A stretch of DNA of 64,000 bases from an uncultured Lachnospiraceae bacterium (GTDB taxonomy: Bacteria > Bacillota > Clostridia > Lachnospirales > Lachnospiraceae): assembly GCA_910584945.1 (NCBI GenBank), contig CAJUDY010000010.1, positions 20,793 through 84,792 on the forward strand. The letters are read 5' to 3'. Below, piece by piece: positions 42,483-52,491 of the stretch; the stretch's first letter is position 1; each line of letters opens with the position of its first letter. The notes under the pieces were generated by a model. That model was given only the letters and a program-made list of their open reading frames with translations, made no database searches and was not told the DNA's origin. Both the position numbers and the translations under genes were made by a program.

Positions 42483-45400
42483 ATGGCATTACAGTTGATT
42501 CTTGGGAATTCCGGGGCTGGAAAGTCCCATTACATATTTGAAAAAATCATCAAAGAGTCCATGGAGCATCCGAAGAAGCAGTACCTGGTGGTAGTGCCGG
42601 AGCAGTTCACCATGCAGACTCAGAAGGATCTGGTGCTGATGCATCCTAAGCGGGGCATCATGAATATTGACGTGCTAAGCTTTGAGCGGCTGGCCCACCG
42701 GGTGTTCGAGGAAGTGGGAGGGGAGCAGCGGAAGATTCTCGAGGATACCGGCAAGAACCTGATCCTGCGACGTCTGGCGGAGGAGAAGAAGGAAGAACTG
42801 ACCCTCCTGGGCGCCAACATGAAGAAGCTCGGCTATATCTCCGAGGTCAAATCGCTGATCTCCGAATTTACCCAGTACCGGATTTCATCCGAACAGCTCC
42901 TTCTGATGATGGAGCGCAATCAGAACAATCCACAGCTTTACTTTAAGTTAAAGGATATGAAGGTTCTTTACGACGGCTTTCAGAAATACCTGGAGGGCGC
43001 CTATCTGACGGCGGAGGAACTTTTGGAAGCGCTGGAGCAGTCGGTGGAGCAGTCGAACACCGTCCGGGGAAGCGTGCTGGTGCTGGACGGCTATACCGGT
43101 TTTACTCCGGTGCAGCTGAATCTGCTGAAGAAGCTCCTGGTGCTGGCAGAGGACGTCTATGTCACGCTGACCATCGACGCCGGGGAGAATCCTTTTTCGC
43201 CGGGAGCAGAATATCAGCTCTTCTATCTGACGAAAAAGACCGTTGCCCAGCTGATGAAGCTGGCGGCGGAAGTGAAGATCCCGGTGAAAAAACCGGTGTT
43301 GAAAAAGGACGTCGGTGCCTGCCGGTTCCGGGAAGCGCCAGGGCTTCAATTTCTGGAGAGCGGGGTCTTTCGCTACCGGAAAACCTTCTGGGAAAAGGAG
43401 ACAGAGGAACTGAAGCTTCACGTGTTCTCCGGGCCCAGGGCGGAGGCGGAGGCAGTGGGAAGAGAAATTCAGAGGCTTGTGAGGGATGAGAAGCTCCGCT
43501 ACCGGGATATGGCGGTGGTGGCCGGAGACCTCTCCGTCTATGGGACACTTCTGGAGCAGGTTTTCTTAAGACTAGGAATTCCGGCTTTCCTGGATCAGAA
43601 GAAAGATGTGCTGAAAAATCCCTTTGTGGAGTTTCTGAGGGCGCTTTTGACGGCGCTTGAGGAGGATTTTGCCTACGAACCCATGTTCCGGATGTTAAGG
43701 AGCGGTATGACGGAGGTATCCAGGGAGGAGACGGACCGACTGGAGAATTACGTAATCGCCCGGGGAATCCGGAGCTTTTCCGGCTGGAACCGGGAGTGGA
43801 AGCGCCCCTTAAAAGGAATGCAGGAAGAAGCGCTGGAAGAGTTGAATGTCCTGCGTCGGCGGGTGGTGAAGGATTTGGGGGCGCTTCGGAAAGAATTAAA
43901 ACGCAAGGACGCCGATACCAGGGAGAGGACCCATGCCCTCTATGATTATCTGGTAACGCTGGAAATTCAAAAGCGGTTAAAAGCCTATGAAGAACAGTTT
44001 GACCGGGAAGGAGACTATTCCAGGGCGAGGGAGTATGCGCAGATCTATGGGATGGTTATGGAACTTTTTGACAAACTGGTCATGCTGCTGGGAGACTGTA
44101 AGATGACCTTTGCCGAATACACAGAGCTTCTGGACGCCGGGCTCTCCGAGATGAAAGTGGGTCTCATCCCGGCGGGGACTGACCAAGTGGTGGCCGGAGA
44201 CATGGAGCGGAGCCGGTTAAAGGATATCAAAGTCCTCTTCTTTGTGGGTGTCAATGAGGGAAGCGTACCCAAGGCTGCGGGCAGGGGAGGAATCCTCTCG
44301 GAGATGGACCGGGAACTTTTGGCCGAGCAGGAGGTGGAGTTAGCTCCCACCGCCAGGCAGGAGTCCTATATTCAGAAGTTTTACATCTATCTGAATCTGA
44401 CCAAACCATCCCATCGCCTGTACTTAAGCTGGAGTGTGGCGGACGCGGACGGGAACCGCCTTCGGCCATCCTGGGTGATTGCAAAAGTGCAGCAGTTATT
44501 TCCCCAAGTGCCCGTACGTACGGAACAGGCCTTTGGATGTCTGGACCGGCTGGTGACGCCCGAGGGCAGCGTGGGAGTCCTCACGGAAGCGCTCGCGGCC
44601 ATCCGGGGGCAGAAGGCTGACCGGGAGCAGGAGACCCTGCTTCAATGGTACGCCGATCAGGAGGAATGGCAGGAACGCCTGAGGGGGCTTTTGGACGCTT
44701 CCTGCTATGGGAACCAGGAATCTCATATACAAAGAGCAGTTTCCCGGGCGCTCTACGGGACTCTGCTGGAGGGGAGCGTGACCAGATTGGAGCAGTTCGC
44801 GGCCTGTGCCTACGCGCATTTTCTGCAGTACGGCCTGGGGCTTCGGGAACGGGAGACCTGCGGCCTGGAACCGGTGGATCTGGGCAACGTCTTCCACGAC
44901 GCGCTGAAGTACTTTTCCGACCGCATTGAGGAGAGCGGCCTGGGCTGGTTCCATGTGCCTGATGATGTTCGGGATCAGTGGATGGAGGAGGCGCTTGAGA
45001 GGGCCATGGAAGACTACGGGGACCGGGTGCTGACGGACCGGGCTCAGGACGCTTATGTGCTGGAGCGGGTCCGCCGGATCGGAAAGCGGACGGCCTGGGC
45101 AATCTTAAGGCAGCTTCAGCAGGGGGCTTTCGCTCCGGAGGAGACGGAAGTTTCCTTCCGGAACTTAGAACAGCTCTCCAGCGTGTCCATGATCCTGTCC
45201 AAGGAGGAGCGGATGCGCCTGCAGGGCAGGATTGACCGCATCGACGTATGCCGGCAGGAGGGAAAGACCTATGTGCGGGTTATCGACTATAAGAGTGGGA
45301 GCACTCGGTTCGACCTGACCAGCGTCTACTACGGCCTGCAGCTGCAGCTGGCCGTCTACTTAAGCGCGGCCATGGAGAAGCTGTCAAGAGCCGGAGAGGG

Positions 45401-45869
45401 GGAGACGCACCCTGCGGGAATGTTCTACTATCATATCGAAGATCCGCTTCTGGATTATGAAGAGGCGGAAGATTTAGAAGAAAAATTGCTGAAAGAACTG
45501 GCTCTAAACGGGCTTTCCAGTGGGGATCTGAAGGTGCTGACGCTGATGGACCGGGAGATCCAGGAAGGTTCCGCCGTTCTTCCGGTAAGGCTGAAAAAAG
45601 ACGGCGGCTATACGGCCGGTTCTTCCGTGGCGGAGGAAGCACAGTTCCAAAGCCTGATCGGCCATGTGCAGAAAAAGCTAGTGGAATACGGAGAGCGTAT
45701 TCTGGGCGGGGACATCCGCATGTACCCTTACGAGCTGGGAGAGGAGGACGCTTGCCGGTACTGCCGGTATCACAGCGTCTGCGGCTTTGACCGGAAGCTT
45801 AATGGCTGCGAAAAGAGAAGGCTTAGACCCATGAATCGCCAGGAAATCTGGGAGGAGTTAAAATCATGA
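42483..45869 (+). CDS. addB: ATP-dependent helicase/nuclease subunit B
   Basis: It is 1128 residues. The N-terminal Walker A is in LILGNSGAGKSHYIFEKIIK; a degenerate helicase core follows. The C-terminal RecB-like nuclease carries RVIDYKSGSTRFDL. The iron-sulfur cysteines are present: one in FAACAYAHFLQYG and three in CRYCRYHSVCGFDR. AddB with AddA resects double-strand breaks and recognises Chi. It overlaps addA by four bases (ATGATG). Confidence 0.95.
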   Translation: MALQLILGNSGAGKSHYIFEKIIKESMEHPKKQYLVVVPEQFTMQTQKDLVLMHPKRGIMNIDVLSFERLAHRVFEEVGGEQRKILEDTGKNLILRRLAEEKKEELTLLGANMKKLGYISEVKSLISEFTQYRISSEQLLLMMERNQNNPQLYFKLKDMKVLYDGFQKYLEGAYLTAEELLEALEQSVEQSNTVRGSVLVLDGYTGFTPVQLNLLKKLLVLAEDVYVTLTIDAGENPFSPGAEYQLFYLTKKTVAQLMKLAAEVKIPVKKPVLKKDVGACRFREAPGLQFLESGVFRYRKTFWEKETEELKLHVFSGPRAEAEAVGREIQRLVRDEKLRYRDMAVVAGDLSVYGTLLEQVFLRLGIPAFLDQKKDVLKNPFVEFLRALLTALEEDFAYEPMFRMLRSGMTEVSREETDRLENYVIARGIRSFSGWNREWKRPLKGMQEEALEELNVLRRRVVKDLGALRKELKRKDADTRERTHALYDYLVTLEIQKRLKAYEEQFDREGDYSRAREYAQIYGMVMELFDKLVMLLGDCKMTFAEYTELLDAGLSEMKVGLIPAGTDQVVAGDMERSRLKDIKVLFFVGVNEGSVPKAAGRGGILSEMDRELLAEQEVELAPTARQESYIQKFYIYLNLTKPSHRLYLSWSVADADGNRLRPSWVIAKVQQLFPQVPVRTEQAFGCLDRLVTPEGSVGVLTEALAAIRGQKADREQETLLQWYADQEEWQERLRGLLDASCYGNQESHIQRAVSRALYGTLLEGSVTRLEQFAACAYAHFLQYGLGLRERETCGLEPVDLGNVFHDALKYFSDRIEESGLGWFHVPDDVRDQWMEEALERAMEDYGDRVLTDRAQDAYVLERVRRIGKRTAWAILRQLQQGAFAPEETEVSFRNLEQLSSVSMILSKEERMRLQGRIDRIDVCRQEGKTYVRVIDYKSGSTRFDLTSVYYGLQLQLAVYLSAAMEKLSRAGEGETHPAGMFYYHIEDPLLDYEEAEDLEEKLLKELALNGLSSGDLKVLTLMDREIQEGSAVLPVRLKKDGGYTAGSSVAEEAQFQSLIGHVQKKLVEYGERILGGDIRMYPYELGEEDACRYCRYHSVCGFDRKLNGCEKRRLRPMNRQEIWEELKS

Positions 45870-48800
45870 TGTGGACCAGAGAGCAAAAGCAGGTCATCGA
45901 CGCCAGGGAAAGGAATCTTCTGGTATCCGCGGCGGCGGGTTCCGGCAAGACAGCCGTGTTGGTGGAGAGGATTGTCTCTCTGATCACGGACCCGGAGCAT
46001 CCGGTGGATGTGGACCGCCTGCTGATCACGACCTTTACCAAGGCGGCGGCGGGAGAGATGAAGGAGCGGATCGGAAAAGCCCTCTCAGAGCGGCTTTTGG
46101 AAGACCCGGATAATGAGTGGTTAAGGAAGCAGGAGTCTCTGGTGCAAAGGGCGCAGATCACCACGATTCATGGATTTTGTCTCTACGTAATCCGCAACTA
46201 TTTTCATACCATCGGCCTCAATCCGGGCTTTCGGATCGCGGACGAAGGGGAGATCCGTCTGCTGATGCAGGATACGGCGGAAGAGATTCTGGAAGAGGCT
46301 CACCGGGAAAAGCGTCCGGAGTTCGTCCGTTTCGCGGAGCGCTACGGCAGCGGCAATAAAGGCGGCGGCATCGGGGAACTGGTGATACAGCTCTATGAAT
46401 ACGCCGTCGCAAACCCAAGGCCCGAGGCGTGGCTTGCAGAATGCGCCGGGATGTACGACCTTCCGGAAGGGGCTTCCTACGGCGATTTTCAGGGGGCGGA
46501 TGCCCTGCTTAAGGAGCTGAGGCAGACGACGGCAGACTGCCTTTGCGAAATTCAAAAAGCTATTGGTTTGACGCGGCTGCCGTCGGGACCGGCTGCCTAT
46601 GAGGAGGCGCTTCGCCAGGATGAGGAGCTTTTCTCGTCTCTGGCTGGCTGCGAGAGCCTGGAAGCCTTTGAGGAGCTGGCGGCGGGCGCTGCCTTCGGAC
46701 GGCTTCCAAGCCGACGGGCGAAAGTCATGGCGGGAGCGGACGACGGGCTGTGCGAGCAGGTCATGGAGCTTCGCGGCGGCGTCAAAGAGACCTTAAAAGG
46801 ACTGGTAAAGCAGTACTTTTCCCTTCCGGGAGAGCTGGCCATGGAGCAGATGCGGGATACGGCGGAGAGCGTGCAGGTCTACACGGAACTGACGCTTGCG
46901 TTTATGAGGCGGCTGGAGGAGAAAAAAAGAAAGAAGAACATCCTGGATTTTACCGATCAGGAGCATCTGGCTCTGCGGATTCTGACGAAGGAGGACGACG
47001 GGAAGCTGGCGCCCACGGAGACCGCGGATCTTTTTGCCGATTATTTTGCGGAAATCATGGTGGACGAGTACCAGGACAGCAACCGGGTGCAGGAGGCCAT
47101 CCTTGACAGCATCTGCAAGCGCCGGAAAGGGAGGGAGAACCGGTTCATGGTGGGGGATGTGAAGCAGAGCATCTATCGCTTCCGCCAGGCGGAGCCGGGG
47201 CTTTTTTTGCAAAAATATGATCAATATGAAAACGGGGAGGACGGGGTGCGCATCGACTTGCATCAGAACTTCCGAAGCCGGGATGCGGTGCTCTCCCCGG
47301 TCAATGAGATCTTCGGCAGGATTATGCGCCGGGAACTGGGCGGCGTGGAGTATGACGAGGCGGCTGCTCTGAAAGCCGGGGCCTCCTATCCGGAGAATGA
47401 GGCCTGCCGGGCAGAACTTTTGCTTCTATCCCAGGAAGAATGGGAAGAACTGCGCCCGGAGTGCGGTTTCACGAAGCCCGAGGCGGAGGCCCATCTGATT
47501 GCGGCGAGAATCCGGCGGATGCTGGAGGAAGAGCAGGTGACGGAGGACGGAAAGCTGCGCCCGGTACGGCCGGGAGATATTGTGATTCTTCTTCGGACCA
47601 TGTCCGGCTGGAGCGAGACTTTTGTGCGGGTGCTGAATGATGAAGGAATCCCGGCCAGCGCCCAGTCTCGAACCGGATATTTTGAGACGCTGGAGGTGGA
47701 GACGCTTCTTTCCTATCTGAGAGTGCTGGACAATCCTACTCAGGAGATTCCTCTGGCGGCTGCTATGCACGGGATGCTGGGGGGCTTTTCCTCGGAGGAA
47801 ATGGCAGAAATCAAGGCGGCGTTTCCGGAGGAGGGCTATGCGGACGCCTGCAGGCGTTACCTGGAAGAAGGACCGAAAGGGGGGCTTCTGGAACGCCTGC
47901 AGGATTTCTACAGACAGATCGACCGATACCGGGAGCTGGCTTCTTACAGTTCCATGCAGGAGCTGTTGTGGAAGCTTCTGACGGAGACCGGATTCCTGGA
48001 CCGGGTGAGGGCCATGCCTGCGGGGGAACAGCGGCTGGCCAATGTGGAGATGCTGCTTCAGAAAGCGCAGGATTATGAGAAGATCAGTTATCACGGATTG
48101 TTTCATTTTATACGATACATCGAAAAGCTTCAGAAGTACCAGATGGATTTCGGCGAGGCGGACGTCTCCGGCCGAAGCGGGGAAGCGGTCCGGATCATGA
48201 GCACCCATCACAGCAAGGGCCTGGAATTCCCGGTGGTTTTCGCAGCGGGAATGGGAAAAAGCTTTAACCGTCAGGAAGGCCGGGACAAGGCGGTGCTGAG
48301 CAGCCGCTATGGCATCGGGCTGGACTATGTGGACCTTGACAGACGGATGCGCTGTCCGACGCTTTTGAAAAAGCTGATTCGGCGCAGGAATCTTCTGGAC
48401 AATCTTGGAGAGGAGCTTCGAATCCTGTATGTGGCCATGACCCGGGCAAAAGAGAAGCTGATCCTGACCGGGATGGCGAAGGAGAAGCTTCTGGAACTGT
48501 CCGGGGCGGTCGGGGAGGAGAAGCTGTCCTTTCTCGAACTGTCCGGCGCAGACAGCTGCCTTGCCTGGATACTGGCCGGAAGAAGCGAGGAGGGCAGCGG
48601 TCTTCAGGTGGAGCGGGTTTCCCTGGAGGAGCTGCTAAAAGGCGCGGTCCGGCAGCAGGTGCGCCGGGCGCTGACCCGGGACGAGATGGAGAAGGTGATT
48701 TTCTTTCGGGCAAAGGATGAGGAGCTTTACAAAGAGGTGGACCGGCGCCTGTCCTGGCAGTATCCCTGGGATATGGGAAAGAAGACAAAGCAGAAATACA

Positions 48801-49429
48801 GTGTGACGGAGCTTAAGAAACTCAGGATGCAGGAGGAGTCGGACAGCAGCGAGGAGCTGTATCCGGAGTCCGACATCATTCCGCTGATCCCCCAGTTTAT
48901 CGAAAAACGGGAGGAAGCAGGCGGCGCGGCCCGGGGCACCATTTACCACACCATCATGGAGTGGATGGATTTTGGACAGGTGAAAGAGCAGGCGGATGTG
49001 GAGCGGGAATTTGAGCGGTTGATTTCCGCAGGAAAGCTTACAAGAGAAGAGGAACAGGCGGTACAGAAAAAGGATTTCCTTGTTTTCGCAAAAACCAGTC
49101 TTGCTGATCGGATGCAGAAGGCGAAGGAGCGGGGAGAGCTGTACCGGGAGCAGCCCTTTGTCATCGGCCTTCCGGGTTCTGAGTTCCCGGATGCGGACCC
49201 GGAGGAGACGGTGCTGGTCCAGGGAATCATCGACGCTTTTTTTTATGAAGACGGAGAAATCGTGGTGGTGGACTACAAGACCGACCGGGTGGACCGGCTG
49301 GAGGAACTGGCGGAGCGGTATCATGCCCAGCTTGAGTATTACGACCAGGCGCTTTGCATGCTGACCGGGAAAAAGGTAAAAGAGCGGCTGATCTACTCCT
49401 TCCGCTTCGGGAAAGTGATCAGGCTGTAA
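45866..49429 (+). CDS. addA: ATP-dependent helicase/nuclease subunit A
   Basis: It is 1187 residues, a UvrD-like helicase: Walker A VSAAAGSGKTAVLVERIVSL, Walker B MVDEYQDSNRVQEAILD, motif IV/V MVGDVKQSIYRFRQAEPGLF and HHSKGLEFPVVFAAGMGKSF, motif VI YVAMTRAKEKLILTG. The C-terminal nuclease has VVVDYKTDRVDRLEELAERY. It is the motor and second nuclease of AddAB, required for recombination repair. The operon order addB-addA is standard in Firmicutes. Confidence 0.96.
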   Translation: MMWTREQKQVIDARERNLLVSAAAGSGKTAVLVERIVSLITDPEHPVDVDRLLITTFTKAAAGEMKERIGKALSERLLEDPDNEWLRKQESLVQRAQITTIHGFCLYVIRNYFHTIGLNPGFRIADEGEIRLLMQDTAEEILEEAHREKRPEFVRFAERYGSGNKGGGIGELVIQLYEYAVANPRPEAWLAECAGMYDLPEGASYGDFQGADALLKELRQTTADCLCEIQKAIGLTRLPSGPAAYEEALRQDEELFSSLAGCESLEAFEELAAGAAFGRLPSRRAKVMAGADDGLCEQVMELRGGVKETLKGLVKQYFSLPGELAMEQMRDTAESVQVYTELTLAFMRRLEEKKRKKNILDFTDQEHLALRILTKEDDGKLAPTETADLFADYFAEIMVDEYQDSNRVQEAILDSICKRRKGRENRFMVGDVKQSIYRFRQAEPGLFLQKYDQYENGEDGVRIDLHQNFRSRDAVLSPVNEIFGRIMRRELGGVEYDEAAALKAGASYPENEACRAELLLLSQEEWEELRPECGFTKPEAEAHLIAARIRRMLEEEQVTEDGKLRPVRPGDIVILLRTMSGWSETFVRVLNDEGIPASAQSRTGYFETLEVETLLSYLRVLDNPTQEIPLAAAMHGMLGGFSSEEMAEIKAAFPEEGYADACRRYLEEGPKGGLLERLQDFYRQIDRYRELASYSSMQELLWKLLTETGFLDRVRAMPAGEQRLANVEMLLQKAQDYEKISYHGLFHFIRYIEKLQKYQMDFGEADVSGRSGEAVRIMSTHHSKGLEFPVVFAAGMGKSFNRQEGRDKAVLSSRYGIGLDYVDLDRRMRCPTLLKKLIRRRNLLDNLGEELRILYVAMTRAKEKLILTGMAKEKLLELSGAVGEEKLSFLELSGADSCLAWILAGRSEEGSGLQVERVSLEELLKGAVRQQVRRALTRDEMEKVIFFRAKDEELYKEVDRRLSWQYPWDMGKKTKQKYSVTELKKLRMQEESDSSEELYPESDIIPLIPQFIEKREEAGGAARGTIYHTIMEWMDFGQVKEQADVEREFERLISAGKLTREEEQAVQKKDFLVFAKTSLADRMQKAKERGELYREQPFVIGLPGSEFPDADPEETVLVQGIIDAFFYEDGEIVVVDYKTDRVDRLEELAERYHAQLEYYDQALCMLTGKKVKERLIYSFRFGKVIRL

Positions 49430-49463
49430 GGGGAGATGCGGAACTCTAAATAGGAGAAAAGAT

Positions 49464-50666
49464 ATGTATCATACAATTGTAACATTGAAAAAGGGCGAGG
49501 GACGCACCGTCAAGGGCGGCGGCCTGTGGATCTATGACAATGAGATCGAGAGCGTCATGGGCACGTTTGAAAACGGGGATCTGGTGACGGTTCACGATTT
49601 TGACGGATATTTTCTGGGGTATGGATTTATCAATACCCATTCGAAGATCCGGGTACGCCTGATGTCCCGGAAAAAGGAGCAGGTCGTCGACGAAGTCTTT
49701 CTGGAGCGCCGGGTGCGCAGCGCCTGGGAATACCGGAAAGCAGTCTGCGATACGGGATGCTGCCGGGTCCTGTTCGGGGAAGCGGATTTTCTTCCGGGAC
49801 TGGTGGTGGACAAATTCTCCGACGTGCTGGTGGTGGAGTCTCTGGCCCTTGGCATCGACCGGCTGAAGCCCACGATCCTTGAGATTTTGAAAAAAGTGCT
49901 TCTGGAGGACGGGATTACCGTCCGGGGCGTCTATGAGAGAAGCGACGCCAAAGTTCGGGAGCAGGAGGGAATGGAGCGATGGAAAGGATTTCTCGGCGCT
50001 CCCTTTGACACGAAGGTGGAAATCGTGGAGAATGGAGTCCGCTATCTGGTGGATGTGGAGGACGGGCAGAAGACCGGATTTTTCCTGGATCAGAAATACA
50101 ACCGTCTGGCTATTCAGCGGCTCTGCAAAGGAAAAAGGGTGCTGGACTGCTTCACCCATACGGGTTCCTTTGCTTTGAACGCGGCTGTGGCGGGAGCCAG
50201 AGAAGTCCTTGGGGTGGACGCCTCGGAGGTGGGTTGCCGCCAGGCGGAGGAGAACGCCAGTCTGAACGGCGTGGAAGACAGGGTGCGTTTTCAGTGCGCC
50301 GACGTCTTCGAGCTTCTGCCCAGGCTGGAGCAGCAGGGGGAGGCCTTCGACGTGGTCATTCTGGACCCGCCCGCCTTCACTAAATCCCGCAGTTCCATCA
50401 AAAACGCGGTCAAAGGATACCGGGAGATTAATCTTCGGGGGATGCGGCTTGTGAGGAACGGCGGTTATCTGGCTACTTGCTCCTGCTCTCACTTTATGGA
50501 CCCGGAGCTGTTCGCCAAAACCTTAAAAGAAGCGGCAAGAGGCGCCCACAGACGGCTCCGTCAGGTGGAATTCCGTACCCAGGCCTGCGATCATCCCATC
50601 CTCTGGGCAGCGGACCAGTCCTATTATCTGAAATTTTATATCTTTCAGGTGTGCGAGGAGCTGTAG
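49464..50666 (+). CDS. RlmI-type rRNA (cytosine-5) methyltransferase
   Basis: ATG 49464 follows TAGGAG. It is 400 residues: an N-terminal PUA domain (VKGGGLWIYDNEIESVMGTF), a central EEHD-like region (VLFGEADFLPGLVVDKFSDV), and a Rossmann methyltransferase (RVLDCFTHTGSFALNAAVAG, LDPPAFTKSRSSIKNAVKGY). The family methylates cytosine in 23S rRNA at C5. It is the last chromosomal gene before the integrated element, whose integrase ends 117 bases further on. Confidence 0.9.
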   Translation: MYHTIVTLKKGEGRTVKGGGLWIYDNEIESVMGTFENGDLVTVHDFDGYFLGYGFINTHSKIRVRLMSRKKEQVVDEVFLERRVRSAWEYRKAVCDTGCCRVLFGEADFLPGLVVDKFSDVLVVESLALGIDRLKPTILEILKKVLLEDGITVRGVYERSDAKVREQEGMERWKGFLGAPFDTKVEIVENGVRYLVDVEDGQKTGFFLDQKYNRLAIQRLCKGKRVLDCFTHTGSFALNAAVAGAREVLGVDASEVGCRQAEENASLNGVEDRVRFQCADVFELLPRLEQQGEAFDVVILDPPAFTKSRSSIKNAVKGYREINLRGMRLVRNGGYLATCSCSHFMDPELFAKTLKEAARGAHRRLRQVEFRTQACDHPILWAADQSYYLKFYIFQVCEEL

Positions 50667-50694
50667 GAGGCAGATGAGTCGAAAATGCAGCACA

Positions 50695-50743
50695 AATAAA
50701 GGCTTTCAGGTAGCTTGTACAAAGTCTCCGGAAAGCCTTTATT
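50695..50743. terminator. Long perfect hairpin at the chromosome-element junction
   Basis: AATAAAGGCTTTC (50695-50707) and its exact complement GAAAGCCTTTATT (50731-50743) form a 13-base stem. It lies between the methyltransferase and integrase stops and can end both transcripts. It could also mark an attachment region. Confidence 0.6.
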
Positions 50744-50783
50744 GATGGTTTGACACAGTTCCTACTCAATTTTGCATGATTTA

Positions 50784-51929
50784 TCAAAGTATGCCCTGTA
50801 GTTTCTTCATTTCCTCCGCCTTGGTATCCGGCAGGACGTGGCTGTATAGATCCGCTGTCATGGAGAGACTGCTGTGTCCAAGGATCGTCTGCATGACCTT
50901 TAAGGGTATACCGGCCTCTAATCCTCTTGTGGCGAATGTATGGCGGAAGGTATGCGGGGTAATGTGCGCAAAATCCAGTCCGTCCTGGTTGATCCGCTCG
51001 ACGATCCGGTTAATGTCCTTGCGTATGTTCGTATCACAGAGGCTGCCGCCGAAAGCATTAGGCAAGACCAGGTTTTCCAGTCCTTCCCGTTCTTTCCACT
51101 CCGTCCCCAGTAATATGCGCGCCTTTGCCTGTTTTGTCCGTATCTTTTTCAAAAGAGCTTCGGATGAATCAATCATTGGGATTTCGCGGACTCCTGCATC
51201 TGATTTTGTGCTGTCCTTTCTTACACCTTTACCGGATTCGTATACCAGGGTTCCCCTGATGCGGATCATCTTTTGTTCCCAGTCTATATCATCCCACTGG
51301 AGGGCGAAAGCCTCATTGATCCGCAGCCCTGTACATAGCGCCAGCCGGTAATAATCAATGTATGTGGATTTTTCCGCATATTGTAAGAATATGTCCATTT
51401 CCTCTTTGCTCATAACCCGCTGTTCTGCTCTTGCCGGTCTCCTGAATTTTGGAAGTATCAGGCCTTTCGCGGGATTGTCGATTATGATACCATCCCGCAG
51501 CGCCTGTTGAAACATGCCCTTAATGATCGTCTGGACGGATGTTATGACCGCCCGGGAATATCCGGATTTATGCAAACCGTTTATAAGTTTTTGCAGGTCT
51601 GCGGGCCTGATGTCTGTCACCCTTCGCCTGCCAAGGGGCTTTTGTATGTATCTTTTGTAATTGTTTCGGTATAACCCTATTGTCTGGGATTTACATCTGA
51701 TGGCTTTATACTCTTCAATCCATGTGTTGAACCATTCGTTTACCGTAATCCCCTTTGACTTGCAGTAAAAACCGTGCCGCATCTGATATTTCGTATCTTC
51801 CATTCGCTTTTTCAGCCGGGAAAGGTCTTTGTCATAAAGCGTTATTTTCTCTAGGTTTACCTGAATCCTTCCCATATACCTGCCGTCTTTCCTGAGAGCT
51901 ATTCCCTTTGGTAATTTCTTCTGAGCCAT
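50784..51929 (-). CDS. Tyrosine recombinase (integrase)
   Basis: ATG (complement of 51927-51929) after GGGAGGG is preferred to a start 48 bases upstream. It is 381 residues. The N-terminal arm-binding domain contains KLPKGIALRKDGRYMGRIQV, the SAM-like core-binding domain is near VNEWFNTWIEEYKAIRCKSQ, and the catalytic domain has the Arg in CTGLRINEAFALQW, HxxR in TPHTFRHTFATRG, His in LGHSSLSMTADLY and the Tyr nucleophile in ADLYSHV. All catalytic residues are present. It resembles integrases of Firmicutes prophages and Tn916-like elements. Confidence 0.94.
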   Translation of the reverse strand: MAQKKLPKGIALRKDGRYMGRIQVNLEKITLYDKDLSRLKKRMEDTKYQMRHGFYCKSKGITVNEWFNTWIEEYKAIRCKSQTIGLYRNNYKRYIQKPLGRRRVTDIRPADLQKLINGLHKSGYSRAVITSVQTIIKGMFQQALRDGIIIDNPAKGLILPKFRRPARAEQRVMSKEEMDIFLQYAEKSTYIDYYRLALCTGLRINEAFALQWDDIDWEQKMIRIRGTLVYESGKGVRKDSTKSDAGVREIPMIDSSEALLKKIRTKQAKARILLGTEWKEREGLENLVLPNAFGGSLCDTNIRKDINRIVERINQDGLDFAHITPHTFRHTFATRGLEAGIPLKVMQTILGHSSLSMTADLYSHVLPDTKAEEMKKLQGIL

Positions 51930-51988
51930 ACGCTTCCCTCCCGTTAATGATTCTGGCTTATTTTGATTTCTATACATTCTTGTGCGAA

Positions 51989-52039
51989 TGCCGGAAAGCG
52001 GAATCGAACCGCTGTTTACATGGCAACCATGCCCCCGGC
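51989..52039 (-). ncRNA. 51-nt tRNA-like structure lacking a D-arm
   Basis: On the minus strand: GCCGGGG pairs with TTCCGGC over seven bases (two G-U), a hairpin CATGG-TTG-CCATG comes next, then a canonical T-arm AGCGG-TTCGATT-CCGCT, and a following A in the discriminator position. That is an acceptor stem, one middle hairpin and a T-arm with no D-arm. No CCA is encoded. It lies 59 bases upstream of the integrase start. It could be a shrunken tRNA relic used as an attachment site or an RNA with its own role. Confidence 0.5.
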
Positions 52040-52051
52040 TTCTGTCTCTGG

Positions 52052-52234
52052 TTATTCGATCACGCTGCTTTTGAGGAAAAGTCCATAGTCCCGGAAAACT
52101 TCCTCAAAACGCTCCATAAACCGTTCTACGCCATACTCCTGCAGATCAACGGCATCTTCATCAACCAGCAGGCCGTATAACTGCATAGCCAGTGATTTCT
52201 TGCTTACGCCGAATGTGTTTGTATTTTCATTCAT
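52052..52234 (-). CDS. Small element protein (60 residues)
   Basis: It begins MNENTNTFGVSKKSLAMQLY and ends RDYGLFLKSSVIE. It is acidic and mainly helical, with no membrane span. It overlaps the upstream small gene by four bases, so translation is coupled. I recognise no family. Position between the integrase and the early genes is typical of excision or copy-control accessory genes, but that is only context. Confidence 0.6.
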   Translation of the reverse strand: MNENTNTFGVSKKSLAMQLYGLLVDEDAVDLQEYGVERFMERFEEVFRDYGLFLKSSVIE

Positions 52235-52440
52235 ATGTTTTTTTCCTCCATATCATCTGTCCGGCTTTCTACAAAGACTGAAATCTTCGCAAGCAGTGCC
52301 GGGTCCTCAATCTGCTGTATCCTCGTTATAATCTTCTGCATGTCTCCTGCAGGGGTTCTTGCCCCTGTTTTCTGTTCTCCCGCAGTATAAGGCTTGTAAG
52401 CGCGCTCCGGCCCTGTGACGGGCTTTTTATTCGATTCCAT
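52231..52440 (-). CDS. Small element protein (69 residues)
   Basis: It begins MESNKKPVTGPERAYKPYTA and has a C-terminal helix MQKIITRIQQIEDPALLAKI. It overlaps the next gene by four bases. The helix recalls the short tails of several mobile-element proteins, and the similarly placed helix in the 41-residue gene upstream (VNILEKIENDESLKLIYYFV) looks related. Function unknown. Confidence 0.6.
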   Translation of the reverse strand: MESNKKPVTGPERAYKPYTAGEQKTGARTPAGDMQKIITRIQQIEDPALLAKISVFVESRTDDMEEKNI

Positions 52441-52491
52441 GGGAATTTACCATCCTTTCTTGAATTGGCTCTGTCAGGCGTATAAACGCCC

